A stretch of 64,000 nucleotides of DNA from Hyphomicrobium_A sp044507625. GTDB lineage: Bacteria > Pseudomonadota > Alphaproteobacteria > Rhizobiales > Hyphomicrobiaceae. A program made the translations under genes and the position numbers. Below are positions 53,722-62,427 of the stretch, piece after piece. The stretch spans positions 1 through 64,000 of the forward strand of contig JBIQJE010000016.1 of NCBI GenBank assembly GCA_044507625.1, written 5' to 3'. Position 1 is the stretch's first letter, and each line of letters starts with the position of its first letter. Under the pieces are notes generated by a model. It was not told the DNA's origin. It made no database searches and saw only the letters and a program-made list of their open reading frames with translations.

Positions 53722-54150
53722 ATGTTCGTCGGTTTGCTTGCACTGACGGTCGCGGCGATCTTCACCGGAGCAGCATTCTATATCAACGTCGCCGAGCAGC
53801 CGGCGCGCCTCGGTCTCGACGATCGCGCCGCCCTGCAGGAATGGAAGCCGAGCTACGAGGCGGGCTTCGCGATGCAGGCCTCGCTGGCGGTGGCCGGGTT
53901 CGTCCTGGGTCTCTCCCAGTGGCTGATCTCCGGCGAGCTCACATGGTTGCTTGGCGCTGTGCTGCTGGTCGCGAACTGGCCGTTCACGCTCCTCGCGATC
54001 ATGCCGGTCAATAGCGCGTTGATGGCAACACCGCTGGATGCGGCCGGAGGTCGGTCGCGTGCACTACTCGAACGTTGGGGCAGGCTGCACGCGGTGCGAA
54101 CCGCGCTCGGCGCCGCCGCTACCGCAGTCTTCATCTGGGCTATGATATGA
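53722..54150 (+). CDS. DUF1772 (anthrone oxygenase-like) membrane protein
   Basis: 142 residues from ATG 53722 (TTG 53716 is open), 10 bases after rph. Four membrane helices: LLALTVAAIFTGAAFYINVA, AMQASLAVAGFVLGLSQWLI, WLLGAVLLVANWPFTLLAIM and ALGAAATAVFIWAMI. The NVAEQPARLGL and PVNSALMATPLDAAGG segments are typical of DUF1772. Function unproven. Its last codons overlap the next start (ATGA), so translation is coupled. Confidence 0.85.
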   Translation: MFVGLLALTVAAIFTGAAFYINVAEQPARLGLDDRAALQEWKPSYEAGFAMQASLAVAGFVLGLSQWLISGELTWLLGAVLLVANWPFTLLAIMPVNSALMATPLDAAGGRSRALLERWGRLHAVRTALGAAATAVFIWAMI

Positions 54151-54569
54151 CCAACCCTTCTCCGCCAAAGCGTGTTCTCGAAACGGTTCTCTATGCGCGC
54201 GATCTCGGCGCAACCGAGGATTTCTACCGCCGCGCGCTGGGTCTCGAGCCCTTCTCCAAGGCCGACGGCCGCCAGGTTTTCTATCGCCTCGGCGAGCAGG
54301 TGCTGCTGATATTCAACCCGATCGTCACCAGCCGCGCCCCGGACGAGGGCGCGTTGCCCGTTCCTCCGCACGGCGCCGATGGCGAAGGGCACGTATGCTT
54401 CGCGGCCTCGGGCGACGAGATCACCGCCTGGCGCACGCACCTCGAGAGCCAGGGCATTCCCATCGAGGAGGACTTCGAATGGCCCGGCGGCGGCCGCTCG
54501 ATCTACTTCCGCGATCCGGCGGGTAACTGCCTGGAATTCGCCGAGCCCCGCATCTGGAGCCAGAAATGA
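54147..54569 (+). CDS. Glyoxalase-fold (VOC) protein
   Basis: 140 residues. Start ATG 54147 overlaps the DUF1772 stop by four bases. VOC pattern: LETVLYARDLGATEDFYRRALGL, GHVCFAASGDEI and GRSIYFRDPAGNCLEFAEPRIW. His in GEGHVCF and Glu in LEFAEP are likely metal ligands. Substrate unknown. Its last bases overlap the rdgB start in the same ATGA fashion, so rph-DUF1772-VOC-rdgB-hemW is a tight operon. Confidence 0.88.
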   Translation: MTNPSPPKRVLETVLYARDLGATEDFYRRALGLEPFSKADGRQVFYRLGEQVLLIFNPIVTSRAPDEGALPVPPHGADGEGHVCFAASGDEITAWRTHLESQGIPIEEDFEWPGGGRSIYFRDPAGNCLEFAEPRIWSQK

Positions 54570-55189
54570 CGCGCCGCCTGAAGCGCGGTGACCGCCTGGT
54601 CGTCGCCACCCATAACCCCGGCAAGGTGTGGGAGATCAACAAGCTGCTGGAGCCCTACGGGCTTGCGGCGGTCTCCGCGGGCGAGCTTGGCCTCGAGGAG
54701 CCGGTCGAGACCGAAACGACGTTCGAGGGCAACGCGGCGCTGAAGGCCGTTTTCGCCGCCAAGGGCGCCAATCTGCCGGCGCTGGCGGACGATAGCGGCA
54801 TCGAGATCGACGCGCTCGACGGGGCGCCGGGCGTCTATACCGCCGACTGGGCGGGCCCGGGCCGTGACTTTTCCATTGCCATGCAGCGGGTTAACGATGA
54901 GCTCGTGGCCAAGGAGGGCTGGAAGGGCGATCCGCTGAGGGCCAACTTCGTCTCCGTGCTGTGTCTGGCGTGGCCCGACGGCGAAACCCGCTTCTTTGAG
55001 GGCAGGGTTTACGGTCACGTCGTTTGGCCGCCGCGCGGCGGCAATGGTTTCGGCTATGATCCCATGTTCGTAGCCGACGGTGAGACCGAGACGTTCGGCG
55101 AAATGGAGCCGGCCAGCAAATATGCGATCTCGCACCGAACCCGCGCCTTCGACCACTTCAAGCGCGCCGTCCTCGATGGCGCCGGCTGA
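54566..55189 (+). CDS. rdgB: dITP/XTP pyrophosphatase RdgB
   Basis: 207 residues of the HAM1/RdgB family: LVVATHNPGKVWEINKLLEP, TTFEGNAALKAVFAAK, the metal-binding PALADDSGIEIDALDGAPGVYTADW, GNGFGYDPMFV and KYAISHRTRAF. It removes deaminated purine nucleotides from the pool. It starts inside the VOC stop and ends inside the hemW start. Confidence 0.97.
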   Translation: MTRRLKRGDRLVVATHNPGKVWEINKLLEPYGLAAVSAGELGLEEPVETETTFEGNAALKAVFAAKGANLPALADDSGIEIDALDGAPGVYTADWAGPGRDFSIAMQRVNDELVAKEGWKGDPLRANFVSVLCLAWPDGETRFFEGRVYGHVVWPPRGGNGFGYDPMFVADGETETFGEMEPASKYAISHRTRAFDHFKRAVLDGAG

Positions 55190-56393
55190 CGGGGTCGGCT
55201 TCGGCGTCTACGTGCACTGGCCCTTCTGTGCGCAGAAGTGCCCCTACTGCGACTTCAACAGCCACGTCCGCTTCGGCGGCATCGACGAGGCGCGATTTCG
55301 CGCGGCCTTCCTCCGCGAGCTGGAGACCACCGCCGCGCGCATCGGGCCCCGCACCGTATCGAGCATCTTCTTCGGCGGCGGCACGCCCTCGCTCATGCAG
55401 CCGGAAACGGTGGGCGCGATCCTCGACCGCATCGCGGCGCTGTGGAGTGTCGATGCGGGTGCCGAGGTCACCATCGAGGCCAACCCGGGCAGCGTGGAGG
55501 CTGCGCGCTTCCGCGGCTACCGCGCCGCAGGGGTCAACCGTGCGTCGCTCGGCGTGCAGTCGCTGCGCGACGACATCCTGAAATCGCTCGGCCGCATCCA
55601 TTCCGTCGCCGAGGCGAAGGCGGCCATCGAGGTGGCGCGATCGACCTTCGACCGCTTCTCCTTCGACCTCATCTACGCCCGCCCGAAGCAGACACCCGAT
55701 GAATGGCGCGCCGAATTGCGCGAAGCGCTGGGTCTCGGCGCGCCGCACCTTTCACTCTACCAGCTCACCATCGAGCAGGGCACACCCTTCGCCGCGCTCC
55801 ATGCCGCGGGCAAGCTCACCGTGCCCGACGAGGATGCAGCTTCCGCGCTCTATGCGGTGACGCAGGAGCTGACCGCGGCTGCCGGGCTGCCCGCCTACGA
55901 GATCTCGAACCATGCCCCGGCGGGCGAGGAAAGCCGCCACAACCTGCTCTATTGGCGCTATGGCGAATACGCCGGCATCGGCCCGGGCGCCCATGGCCGC
56001 CTCGACTGGGACGGCGCCCGCCGTGCGACGAGCACCGAGCGCGGCCCCGAGGTATGGGCCACGCGCGTCGAGGAGCACGGCCATGGCCTCGTGGAGACCG
56101 CGCCCCTCACCCTCCCCGAGCAGGCCGACGAAGCGCTGCTCATGGGTCTGCGTCTCCTCGAAGGCATCGACCTCGACCGTCTGCAGCGCCGGACGGGCCT
56201 GCGCCCCTCCGCCGATGCTGTGGCCGAGCTGATCGCTGACGGCGTCATCGAGCCGCTGGCGGAAGGGCGACGCATCCGCGCCACCGCCGAGGGCCGCTTC
56301 ATCCTCAATGCGATCGTGCTACGTCTTGCCATGAGTTTTACCGATGATCGGACGCCGCGCGCCGCGGCAGCCCTTTCACCCGCCGCCGGATAA
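55176..56393 (+). CDS. hemW: Heme chaperone HemW (radical SAM, HemN-like)
   Basis: 405 residues from ATG 55176, overlapping rdgB by 14 bases. Radical-SAM cysteines are Cys18, 22 and 25 in VYVHWPFCAQKCPYCDF; the longer HemN motif with an extra Cys and the N-terminal trip-wire is absent, so HemW is preferred over coproporphyrinogen dehydrogenase. Later GVQSLRDDILKSLGRIHS and IYARPKQTPDEW with EISNHAPAGEESRHNLLYW agree. It delivers heme to membrane proteins. Confidence 0.93.
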   Translation: MAPADGVGFGVYVHWPFCAQKCPYCDFNSHVRFGGIDEARFRAAFLRELETTAARIGPRTVSSIFFGGGTPSLMQPETVGAILDRIAALWSVDAGAEVTIEANPGSVEAARFRGYRAAGVNRASLGVQSLRDDILKSLGRIHSVAEAKAAIEVARSTFDRFSFDLIYARPKQTPDEWRAELREALGLGAPHLSLYQLTIEQGTPFAALHAAGKLTVPDEDAASALYAVTQELTAAAGLPAYEISNHAPAGEESRHNLLYWRYGEYAGIGPGAHGRLDWDGARRATSTERGPEVWATRVEEHGHGLVETAPLTLPEQADEALLMGLRLLEGIDLDRLQRRTGLRPSADAVAELIADGVIEPLAEGRRIRATAEGRFILNAIVLRLAMSFTDDRTPRAAAALSPAAG

Positions 56394-56402
56394 CGGAACC
56401 CC

Positions 56403-56981
56403 ATGCGAAATATCTACGACTGGATGATGCGCACAGCGTCGAGCAAGCGTGCGCCCGCGGCGCTCGCCACGGTCGCGTTCGTCGAAAGCTCGTTCTTTCC
56501 CATTCCGCCGGACGTGATGCTGATCCCGATGGTGCTCAGCGACCGGCAGAAGGCGTGGTGGTACGCGACGATCGCCACCATCGCCTCGGTCGCCGGCGGC
56601 ATTCTCGGCTACGCCATCGGCTATTTTGCCTTCGAGGCCATCGGCAAGCCGATTCTCGCCTTCTATGGCAAGGAGCACGCGCTCGATACCTTCATCCAGT
56701 TCGTGCACGAGTACGGCGTGCCCGCGATCATCATCAAGGGCGCAACGCCGATACCGTTCAAGGTCGTGACCATTGCCGCCGGCGTCGCCCAGATGGACCT
56801 GCTGGCCTTCGTGGGCGCGAGCATCGTGGCGCGCGCCATGCGCTTCTATCTCGTGGCGGGGCTGCTCTATTTCTTCGGTCAGCCGATCAAGGAATTCATC
56901 GAAAAGAGACTGACCCTGGTAACGACGGTCTTCGTCGTGGTCTTGGTGAGCGGCTTCGTGGCTGTTAAGTACCTTCTCTAG
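56403..56981 (+). CDS. DedA-like VTT-domain membrane protein (YqaA type)
   Basis: 192 residues, 9 bases after hemW. The VTT/SNARE-associated motif is VESSFFPIPPDVMLIPMVLS, followed by membrane helices IATIASVAGGILGYAIGYFAF and LLAFVGASIVARAMRFYLV, and the re-entrant GATPIPFKVVTIAAGVAQ. DedA proteins are inner-membrane transporters or flippases whose lipid substrates vary. It probably belongs to the rph-hemW operon. Confidence 0.92.
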   Translation: MRNIYDWMMRTASSKRAPAALATVAFVESSFFPIPPDVMLIPMVLSDRQKAWWYATIATIASVAGGILGYAIGYFAFEAIGKPILAFYGKEHALDTFIQFVHEYGVPAIIIKGATPIPFKVVTIAAGVAQMDLLAFVGASIVARAMRFYLVAGLLYFFGQPIKEFIEKRLTLVTTVFVVVLVSGFVAVKYLL

Positions 56982-57059
56982 CAAATCCCGCCGTTGGCCG
57001 GCCCGCTGTAAGAAGGTTGGGGCGGGAGGACGACCACTAGCTAAGGCCCTGGTATCGCG

Positions 57060-57581
57060 ATGACCCTAGCCGCACCTGACCCGACCAGCCATTCCGCCTA
57101 CCGTGCCGGTGCGCTGGCGTTGTTCCTCGCGGTGGCGGCCATTCTCATCGCCCTCGCCTTCGAGTACCTCGGCGGTTATGCCCCTTGCGAGCTGTGCCTG
57201 CTGCAGCGCTACGCCTATTACGCCGGGGCGCCCGGCCTCTTTCTCGCGCTCGTCGCGCTCAGTGCCGGTCAGCGCCGCGCTGCGATGGCTCTGTTCGCCG
57301 TTGTCGCGCTGGCGTTTGTCGCCAATGCCGTGCTCGGCGTCTATCACGCCGGCGTCGAGTGGCACTTCTGGGCAGGGCCGTCCGGCTGCACCGGATCGCA
57401 GGCGCTGACGGCGGAGGCCGGCAATATGCTCGAAGCGTTGAAGCAGACGAATGTCGTGCGCTGCGATGAAGCGGCGTGGCGCTTCATGGGCATTTCGTTC
57501 GCAGGCTGGAACGTTGTTTGTTCGCTGCTGATCGTGTGGCTCTCTATCCGCGCTGCACGCGACACCGCACGCGCGGTCTGA
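57060..57581 (+). CDS. dsbB: Disulfide bond formation protein DsbB
   Basis: 173 residues, four membrane helices. Two redox cysteine pairs are as in DsbB: Cys43/Cys46 in YAPCELCLLQR after helix 1, and Cys110/Cys135 in the second periplasmic loop (GPSGCTGS, VVRCDEAAW). It passes electrons from DsbA to quinone. It lies 78 bases after the DedA-like gene and is followed by the long non-coding stretch. Confidence 0.93.
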   Translation: MTLAAPDPTSHSAYRAGALALFLAVAAILIALAFEYLGGYAPCELCLLQRYAYYAGAPGLFLALVALSAGQRRAAMALFAVVALAFVANAVLGVYHAGVEWHFWAGPSGCTGSQALTAEAGNMLEALKQTNVVRCDEAAWRFMGISFAGWNVVCSLLIVWLSIRAARDTARAV

Positions 57582-57840
57582 CTCGCGCACACGTCGCGCG
57601 AACGCAAAAGTTTTCCACAGAACAATTGCATGCGCGTGCGCGCGCCTTTCGTTCAGCAACTGTCAAGCAAAATACCGTGGGTAGGTCACGGGCTCGCCAT
57701 TCCGTGGTCAAAAAGTAACGGTCTATTCCTCTCGTTCGCGGAACACGCAGTCACGAGTTGGAGTTGAAGAGACAGCGAACGGGGCCGAGCAATCCAAGAG
57801 CCCAGAGTTCTCAGCGTAGCGAGAGCGGATTGCAAAGCCA

Positions 57841-58360
57841 GATGTGCAGGTAGCGTTGCGTCAGTTGCGTTCTGTCCGTTGCACCAGTCCGTTGCGTTGT
57901 CGCGTTCTTCGAGTTTCGTCTCAGCCCTGCTTAGCGTTCCGCGTCAAGGTCTTTCGGGAACTCCCGCATCCCGCCCGCCGCGTTTGTTGCGTCTCAGTCG
58001 TCTCGCGTCAGTTCACTCCAGTATCGCGTTCCGTAGGTGTTGCGTCGGTAGCGTCAGTAAGCGTCCGTGTTGCGTTCTGTTGCGTAGGAAAGTGCGTACG
58101 CCAACTTCCCCCAAGCACGCTCCCCCGAGCGTGCAACCCAGTCGAAGCGCCGCTCGGAGGCAGAGGTTTCAGCGTACCTCCGGGCGGTAGCACCCCGCAG
58201 AAGTGAGTGGCGTAGCGGGAAGGCCAGTAAGCGTCGCGTAGCGTTCGACTTGTGTAGCGTCTCAGTTGTGTCGCGTCGCGTTGTGTCCCGTGCGTTTGTC
58301 TCGAACGTAGCTTGTGAGGTGTGTTGTGGCGTCTCAGTCAGGTGATTGGCGTTCGCTTGC
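57841..58360 (+). repeat. Strand-biased GCGT-rich tract
   Basis: By hand count 29 GCGT in about 520 bases of the plus strand, mostly as GTTGCGT, AGCGTC or CGCGTT, against two or three ACGC. This is far more than expected from composition and far too strand-asymmetric for ordinary intergenic DNA. A hairpin with stem GCACGCTC/GAGCGTGC and loop CCCC lies inside at 58115-58134. Confidence 0.7.
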
Positions 58361-58395
58361 AGAAGTTGTCGGTGAAGTTCTCGTGGCTATCGGCA

Positions 58396-58631
58396 GTCCG
58401 TCTCCAGCGACGGACGTTCCCATAGCGTCGGTGTCGGCAAGGTAGCAGCGCCGCGTATTCGTTTCGGAAGGGGATGGGAAATTCCTTCCAACGAGCTGGC
58501 AAGCATATGGAGCGTAGGAGACCTTCAAACCTCCGCCGATGCACCACGTGACCTGGTCTCGCGTTGTGGTGCTACGCGCTCTGTGTGCTTGCCAACCAAT
58601 AGAGTGCTTCCGGTTTCCCGGCCGGAAGCAC
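58396..58631 (+). ncRNA. Candidate structured RNA (four hairpins)
   Basis: Four inverted repeats in succession: GTCCGTC/GACGGAC (58396-58402, 58409-58415), GGAAGG/CCTTCC (58466-58471, 58484-58489), GCACCAC/GTGGTGC (58536-58542, 58566-58572) and GTGCTTCCGG/CCGGAAGCAC (58604-58613, 58622-58631). None has a following T-run, so they are not terminators. Strand is uncertain; plus is listed because the ORF at 58737 follows. It may be a leader for that gene. This is a proposal from base pairing, not homology. Confidence 0.35.
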
Positions 58632-58736
58632 GACAGACATAGTTGCGTAGCGTCGTTCCGCGCCCCCCACCAATTCGGAGCGATGCAGAGCCCTCGCGTC
58701 GGGGTGTTTGACGGCGCGCCAACGAGGAGGTGTCTT

Positions 58737-58952
58737 ATGAGTTTCAATCATATCAATCCGCTGCAATGGCATCAGGCCGTCGGAATTGCCCGCGCCTCGT
58801 GCGCGCGCTTCTTCCGCGACGGCGGAGCGCCCGCAGACGCACTTCTCGCCTTCGGCCTGCCGGTCGACGACCGTGCAGCGCATGATTGGAGCCGCGCGGT
58901 CGAGGCGATTGCAGAATCGCTCTGCGCCGCTCCGATGCGACGCGCCGCCTGA
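58737..58952 (+). CDS. Small protein after the hairpin region, unknown
   Basis: 71 residues from ATG 58737, directly after a strong site GAGGAGGTGTCTT. It begins MSFNHINPLQWHQAVG and runs as mainly helix with Cys at CARFFRD and SLCAAPMR; no signal or membrane segment. A clear Rho-independent terminator follows 52 bases on, so it is a complete transcription unit. I do not recognise the family. The good start signal and terminator argue that it is real. Confidence 0.6.
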   Translation: MSFNHINPLQWHQAVGIARASCARFFRDGGAPADALLAFGLPVDDRAAHDWSRAVEAIAESLCAAPMRRAA

Positions 58953-59004
58953 CGCACGTACAGATCGCCTCGCCGATCTCAAAATTTCGTCTCCCGAAAA
59001 GACG

Positions 59005-59041
59005 AAGGCCCCGGCAGTCGCTGCCTGGGCCTTTCTTGTTT
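59005..59041 (+). terminator. Rho-independent terminator of the small ORF
   Basis: Stem AAGGCCCCGGCAG (59005-59017) / CTGCCTGGGCCTT (59021-59033), one mismatch, three-base loop, followed by TCTTGTTT. It stands 52 bases past the stop of the 71-residue ORF. Confidence 0.85.
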
Positions 59042-59062
59042 GCGCCGTTGGGTGCCGGGCGC

Positions 59063-59623
59063 TCACGGGTCGAGTTCGGTATCCCAGTAGAGATAATCGA
59101 GCCAGCTCTCGTGCAGATAGTTGGGCGGGAACAACCGTCCATTGCGGTGCAATTCGAAAACGGTGGGCCGATAGGGCGACTGCTTCGGATGCATCCCTAC
59201 TTGATCCGGCATCTCGCCGCCCTTGGCGAGATTGCAGGGTGCGCACGCGGCGACGACATTGTCCCACCGCGTCAGGCCCCCGCGCGAGCGCGGAATGAGA
59301 TGATCGAACGTGAGGTCGTCGCGCGAGCCGCAATATTGGCAGGTGAACCGGTCGCGCAGGAACACGTTGAAGCGCGTGAACGCAGGATAGAGCGCGGGCT
59401 TTACATAGGTTTTGAGGGAGACGACGCTCGGCACCCGCATCTCGAAATTGGGGCTGCGCACGTAGCGGTCGTATTCGGAGACGATATTGACGCGATCAAG
59501 GAAAACCGCCTTCACCGAATCCTGCCAGCTCCAGAGCGAAAGTGGGTAGTAGCTCAAGGGCCGGAAATCGGCGTTTAGGACCAGGGCTGGAAGGCTGTCC
59601 GGAATGGCGGCGTGTGCATCCAC
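59063..59623 (-). CDS. HNH endonuclease
   Basis: 186 residues. The HNH core has zinc cysteines CQYCGSRDDLTFDHL (Cys pair and the His nucleophile region) and later WDNVVAACAPCNLAKG. N-terminal residues 1-85 (LNADFRPLSYYPLSLWSWQD) are the typical companion region of the bacterial chromosomal HNH family, which is conserved across alphaproteobacteria. It probably cleaves DNA but its role is unknown; not part of a phage or intein here. Convergent with the small ORF. Confidence 0.92.
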   Translation of the reverse strand: MDAHAAIPDSLPALVLNADFRPLSYYPLSLWSWQDSVKAVFLDRVNIVSEYDRYVRSPNFEMRVPSVVSLKTYVKPALYPAFTRFNVFLRDRFTCQYCGSRDDLTFDHLIPRSRGGLTRWDNVVAACAPCNLAKGGEMPDQVGMHPKQSPYRPTVFELHRNGRLFPPNYLHESWLDYLYWDTELDP

Positions 59624-59767
59624 TCGTTGATGTCCTATCGGTTTCGTCTTCTACGAATCGCGCTCTCCTCGATGTCCGGCGGGGATACTAGCGATGCATA
59701 TCAACTCTGTGAAGGGCTCCATAAAGGTTGCGCCAAGCGGGGATTTGGCAACGCTAACGAGCTGGAA

Positions 59768-60430
59768 TCACGTGATTTTCTGAAGCAGCAGCGTTCGGTC
59801 TGCGACCTTATAGTATGCCCACAGAAGATGCGCGGCGACCCCGCGCCAGGGCCGCCAGCGCTCTGCAATGGCCAAAAGCTCATCGCGCGAAGGCCGGTCA
59901 TCGAGCTCCATCACGAGGCGTGCCACCGTCTGCAGTGCGAGGTCCCCGGAGGCAAAGGCGTCCGCCCGGCCGAGGCAGAACAGCGCGTAGATATCGGCGG
60001 TCCACGGCCCGATGCCGGAAAGCGAGGTGAGCTGCTCGTGCACCACGGCTTCGGGGGCGGTCGTCAGACCTTCCAGATCGAATCCGTTTGCAATCGCGGT
60101 GGCGATGCCCCGCAGCGTCCGCACTTTGCCGCCCGATAGCCCGACGGCCCGCAGCGTTGCGTCATCCGCGAGGAGAAACGTTTCCGGCGTCAGCGGCTGT
60201 ACGGCTGCCTGCAGGCGTCCCCAGATCGCCAGCGCGCTCGCGAGCGACACCTGCTGGCCAACGACGATACGCGCCAGGCCCGCGAAGCCGGGGAGGTAAT
60301 CGCGCAGCGGCGGATCGCCCGTGCGGTCATGGATGGCGCGCATGTGCGGACACTTGCGGCGCAGCGCGCGCACCCCGGCCCGCATGCCCGTTTCATCGAT
60401 GATGACGTGTGTCTGCTGTTTTTTCTTCAT
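59768..60430 (-). CDS. DNA-3-methyladenine glycosylase II-like (HhH-GPD)
   Basis: 220 residues from ATG 60430 (the frame runs to 60529). HhH-GPD fold: IVVGQQVSLASALAIWGRL, the hairpin LTSLSGIGPWTADIYALFCLG, and SGDLALQTVARL holding the catalytic Asp; no iron-sulfur cysteines. AlkA-like enzyme removing alkylated bases. It lies divergent from gluQ with about 310 bases between starts. Confidence 0.9.
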   Translation of the reverse strand: MKKKQQTHVIIDETGMRAGVRALRRKCPHMRAIHDRTGDPPLRDYLPGFAGLARIVVGQQVSLASALAIWGRLQAAVQPLTPETFLLADDATLRAVGLSGGKVRTLRGIATAIANGFDLEGLTTAPEAVVHEQLTSLSGIGPWTADIYALFCLGRADAFASGDLALQTVARLVMELDDRPSRDELLAIAERWRPWRGVAAHLLWAYYKVADRTLLLQKIT

Positions 60431-60742
60431 GCGCGTGCGGTGCGCGGCCGCCTGCAGGGCCGCGCCGGTGCAGCCTATGCCCATAATCCCGTCTGCGCAA
60501 AGTCCGCTGCGCGTGGCTTTTCTGCGCACGTGCCGCGTGATGGTTCGCGTGCCCGCGATGGCGAAGCGGGTGCAAGCGCAAGCCGCTTTGCGGCCGTCAA
60601 TTATTGGGTCCGCGCGATGGCGGCGCGGGTTATAAGCGGCCCACCGAGGAAACGCGCGCCCCTGCCGGCCCGCGTCGCTTATCTGGCACTATGGCTGCCC
60701 TCGAAATCGCGATCGATCCAGGCCCGCACGCTCCTAGGCCCC

Positions 60743-61609
60743 ATGACATCTCCGGTCTTCCGTTTCGCCCCCAGCCCGAACGGCCCGATGCATCTCGGCC
60801 ATGCCCTTTCGGCGCTCACGGGCTTCGAGCTGGCCCAACGTGCCGGCGGGCGCTTTCTCGTGCGCATCGAGGATATCGACGTTGCGCGCTGCCGCGAGGA
60901 ATACGTCGCCGGCATCTTCGAGGATTTGTGCTGGCTCGGCATTTCCTGGGAGGAGCCCGTGCTGCGCCAGTCCCGGCACTTTGCGGACTATGCGCAGGCC
61001 GCCCAATGGCTCGAGGCGCAAGGGCTTCTCTACCCCTGCTTTGCCTCCCGCAGTGAGATCGAAGCCGCCGCCAGCCCCGGTGTGATCGATCCCGACGGTG
61101 CGCCGCTCTACCCGCGCCTGCACCGCAATCTGGCTCCGGAAGAGATCGCAACGCGCATAGACGCGGGGCAGCGGTTTGCGCTGCGGCTCGATATGGAGCG
61201 GGCGCTTGCGAAGGCGCACGAACGGCTGGCGGGCGCGCCGCTCACATTCACGGAGCTCGATGCGGATGGGCGGCCCCACGTCATCGAAGCTCACGCCGAG
61301 GCCTGGGGCGATGCCGTCATCCTGCGCAAGGATGTGCCCGCGAGCTACCACCTCGCGGTCGTCATCGACGACGCCCGCCAGGGCGTGACGCACGTGACGC
61401 GCGGCCGGGATCTTTACCACGCGACCGGTCTCCATCGCCTGCTGCAGGTGCTGCTGCATCTGCCGGAGCCGCGCTACCACCACCACCGGCTGTTGACCGA
61501 TGCCGAAGGCCGCAAGCTCGCAAAGAGCGCCGGTGACATCGGCCTGGCGACCCTGCGGGCGGGCGGCGCCACGCCCGCCGACGTGCGCCGCCTTTGCGGC
61601 GTGGCCTAG
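60743..61609 (+). CDS. gluQ: Glutamyl-Q tRNA(Asp) synthetase
   Basis: 288 residues from ATG 60743 (the frame is open from 60329). Class I synthetase catalytic core without the anticodon-binding domain: FRFAPSPNGPMHLGHALSAL with HLGH, LVRIEDIDVARC, and KLAKS near residue 264 for KMSKS. It adds glutamate to queuosine of tRNA-Asp. The short length separates it from GltX. Confidence 0.93.
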   Translation: MTSPVFRFAPSPNGPMHLGHALSALTGFELAQRAGGRFLVRIEDIDVARCREEYVAGIFEDLCWLGISWEEPVLRQSRHFADYAQAAQWLEAQGLLYPCFASRSEIEAAASPGVIDPDGAPLYPRLHRNLAPEEIATRIDAGQRFALRLDMERALAKAHERLAGAPLTFTELDADGRPHVIEAHAEAWGDAVILRKDVPASYHLAVVIDDARQGVTHVTRGRDLYHATGLHRLLQVLLHLPEPRYHHHRLLTDAEGRKLAKSAGDIGLATLRAGGATPADVRRLCGVA

Positions 61610-61761
61610 GGGTCTCCCAACTCTGACCCGAAAGCCGAGCGCGACGGCGCAAGCCACGGATATTGATGTTTCTTTTTCAGGTACGGTAAGCAATTCATTA
61701 AACCTTGTAGGAAAAGATAACGTCGGGGGCGCAGCAGAATCCGTCGCGTAAAGGCCACGCA

Positions 61762-62313
61762 ATGTCAGCAAAGCGCACGAACCTATTGTCATTAAAAGCG
61801 AATAAGTGGAGCTTGGATGTGTCGCTGCCGGCCAGGTCCGCAGCGGGCGTTGTGCGTAGTCACGGTATGCAGTGCGCGGCCTCCTTGGGCGCGTATGCAA
61901 CGTCAATCAGGCAACAGGCAACGCAGCGTCTCGACATGCTCCGCAGCATTCTCGCATCGGCCAAGATCGCCGTTATCAGCGTCGCTGCAGTGCTACCCCT
62001 GCACGAAGCGCCCGTTCGCGCCCGGCGCGATGCCGCCATCGCCGCGGCCCCGAAGCGGGTGCGCATCGAGGATCACTGGCAGCGGGCGATCGATGTTCTC
62101 ACCGCCGCCGTGGCAGGCGTCCAGCGGATCAAGAGCCTGCACGTCGCCGCCGCGCGTCAGCTCGATTCGGCCGACTATGCGCTCAACCAGCTATTGCAGG
62201 ATCTGCGTCCGGCGATGGCCCTGCCGACCGACGTTTCGGGCCTGCGCGCCATTCTGGCTGAGGCCGAGCGTATGACACCGCGTCCGCGCCGCAGCGCCCT
62301 GGTCGCGGCATAG
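61762..62313 (+). CDS. Hypothetical protein
   Basis: 183 residues from ATG 61762; a shorter start at Met59 (about 61936) would give a hydrophobic lead (LASAKIAVISVAAVLPL). The C-terminal half is helical: RIEDHWQRAIDVLTAAVAGV, SLHVAAARQLDSADYALNQL. No motif is recognised. It lies between gluQ and the convergent lppC. Codon composition resembles its neighbours, which is the main support. Confidence 0.5.
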   Translation: MSAKRTNLLSLKANKWSLDVSLPARSAAGVVRSHGMQCAASLGAYATSIRQQATQRLDMLRSILASAKIAVISVAAVLPLHEAPVRARRDAAIAAAPKRVRIEDHWQRAIDVLTAAVAGVQRIKSLHVAAARQLDSADYALNQLLQDLRPAMALPTDVSGLRAILAEAERMTPRPRRSALVAA

Positions 62314-62427
62314 CGCGACCATCACTCGCCGCACGGGGTTTGAAGCTTCACACGGGGCTACAGCGTCTCTGACGCGCAGGCTTCCGCGACGCGCATGCAC
62401 GCACGCATGCCCCGTGCGCCTCGGCGC

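Larger units (their letters stand above)
57582..58736. other. 1.15-kb non-coding region, GCGT-rich then hairpin-rich
   Basis: No supported protein gene lies here; the open frames have no ribosome binding site and a composition dictated by the repeats. From about 57841 to 58360 the plus strand has 29 GCGT but only a few ACGC, and GCGTCTCAGT occurs three times (about 57990, 58258, 58330). From 58115 to 58631 at least five inverted repeats occur (58115-58134, 58396-58415, 58466-58489, 58536-58572, 58604-58631). It could be a structured RNA, a leader for the ORF at 58737, or degraded repeat DNA. Confidence 0.6.

Noticed and set aside
57844..58206. A 120-codon frame in the GCGT-rich region
   Set aside because: Its composition follows the repeat, it has no ribosome binding site, and no similarity is recognisable.
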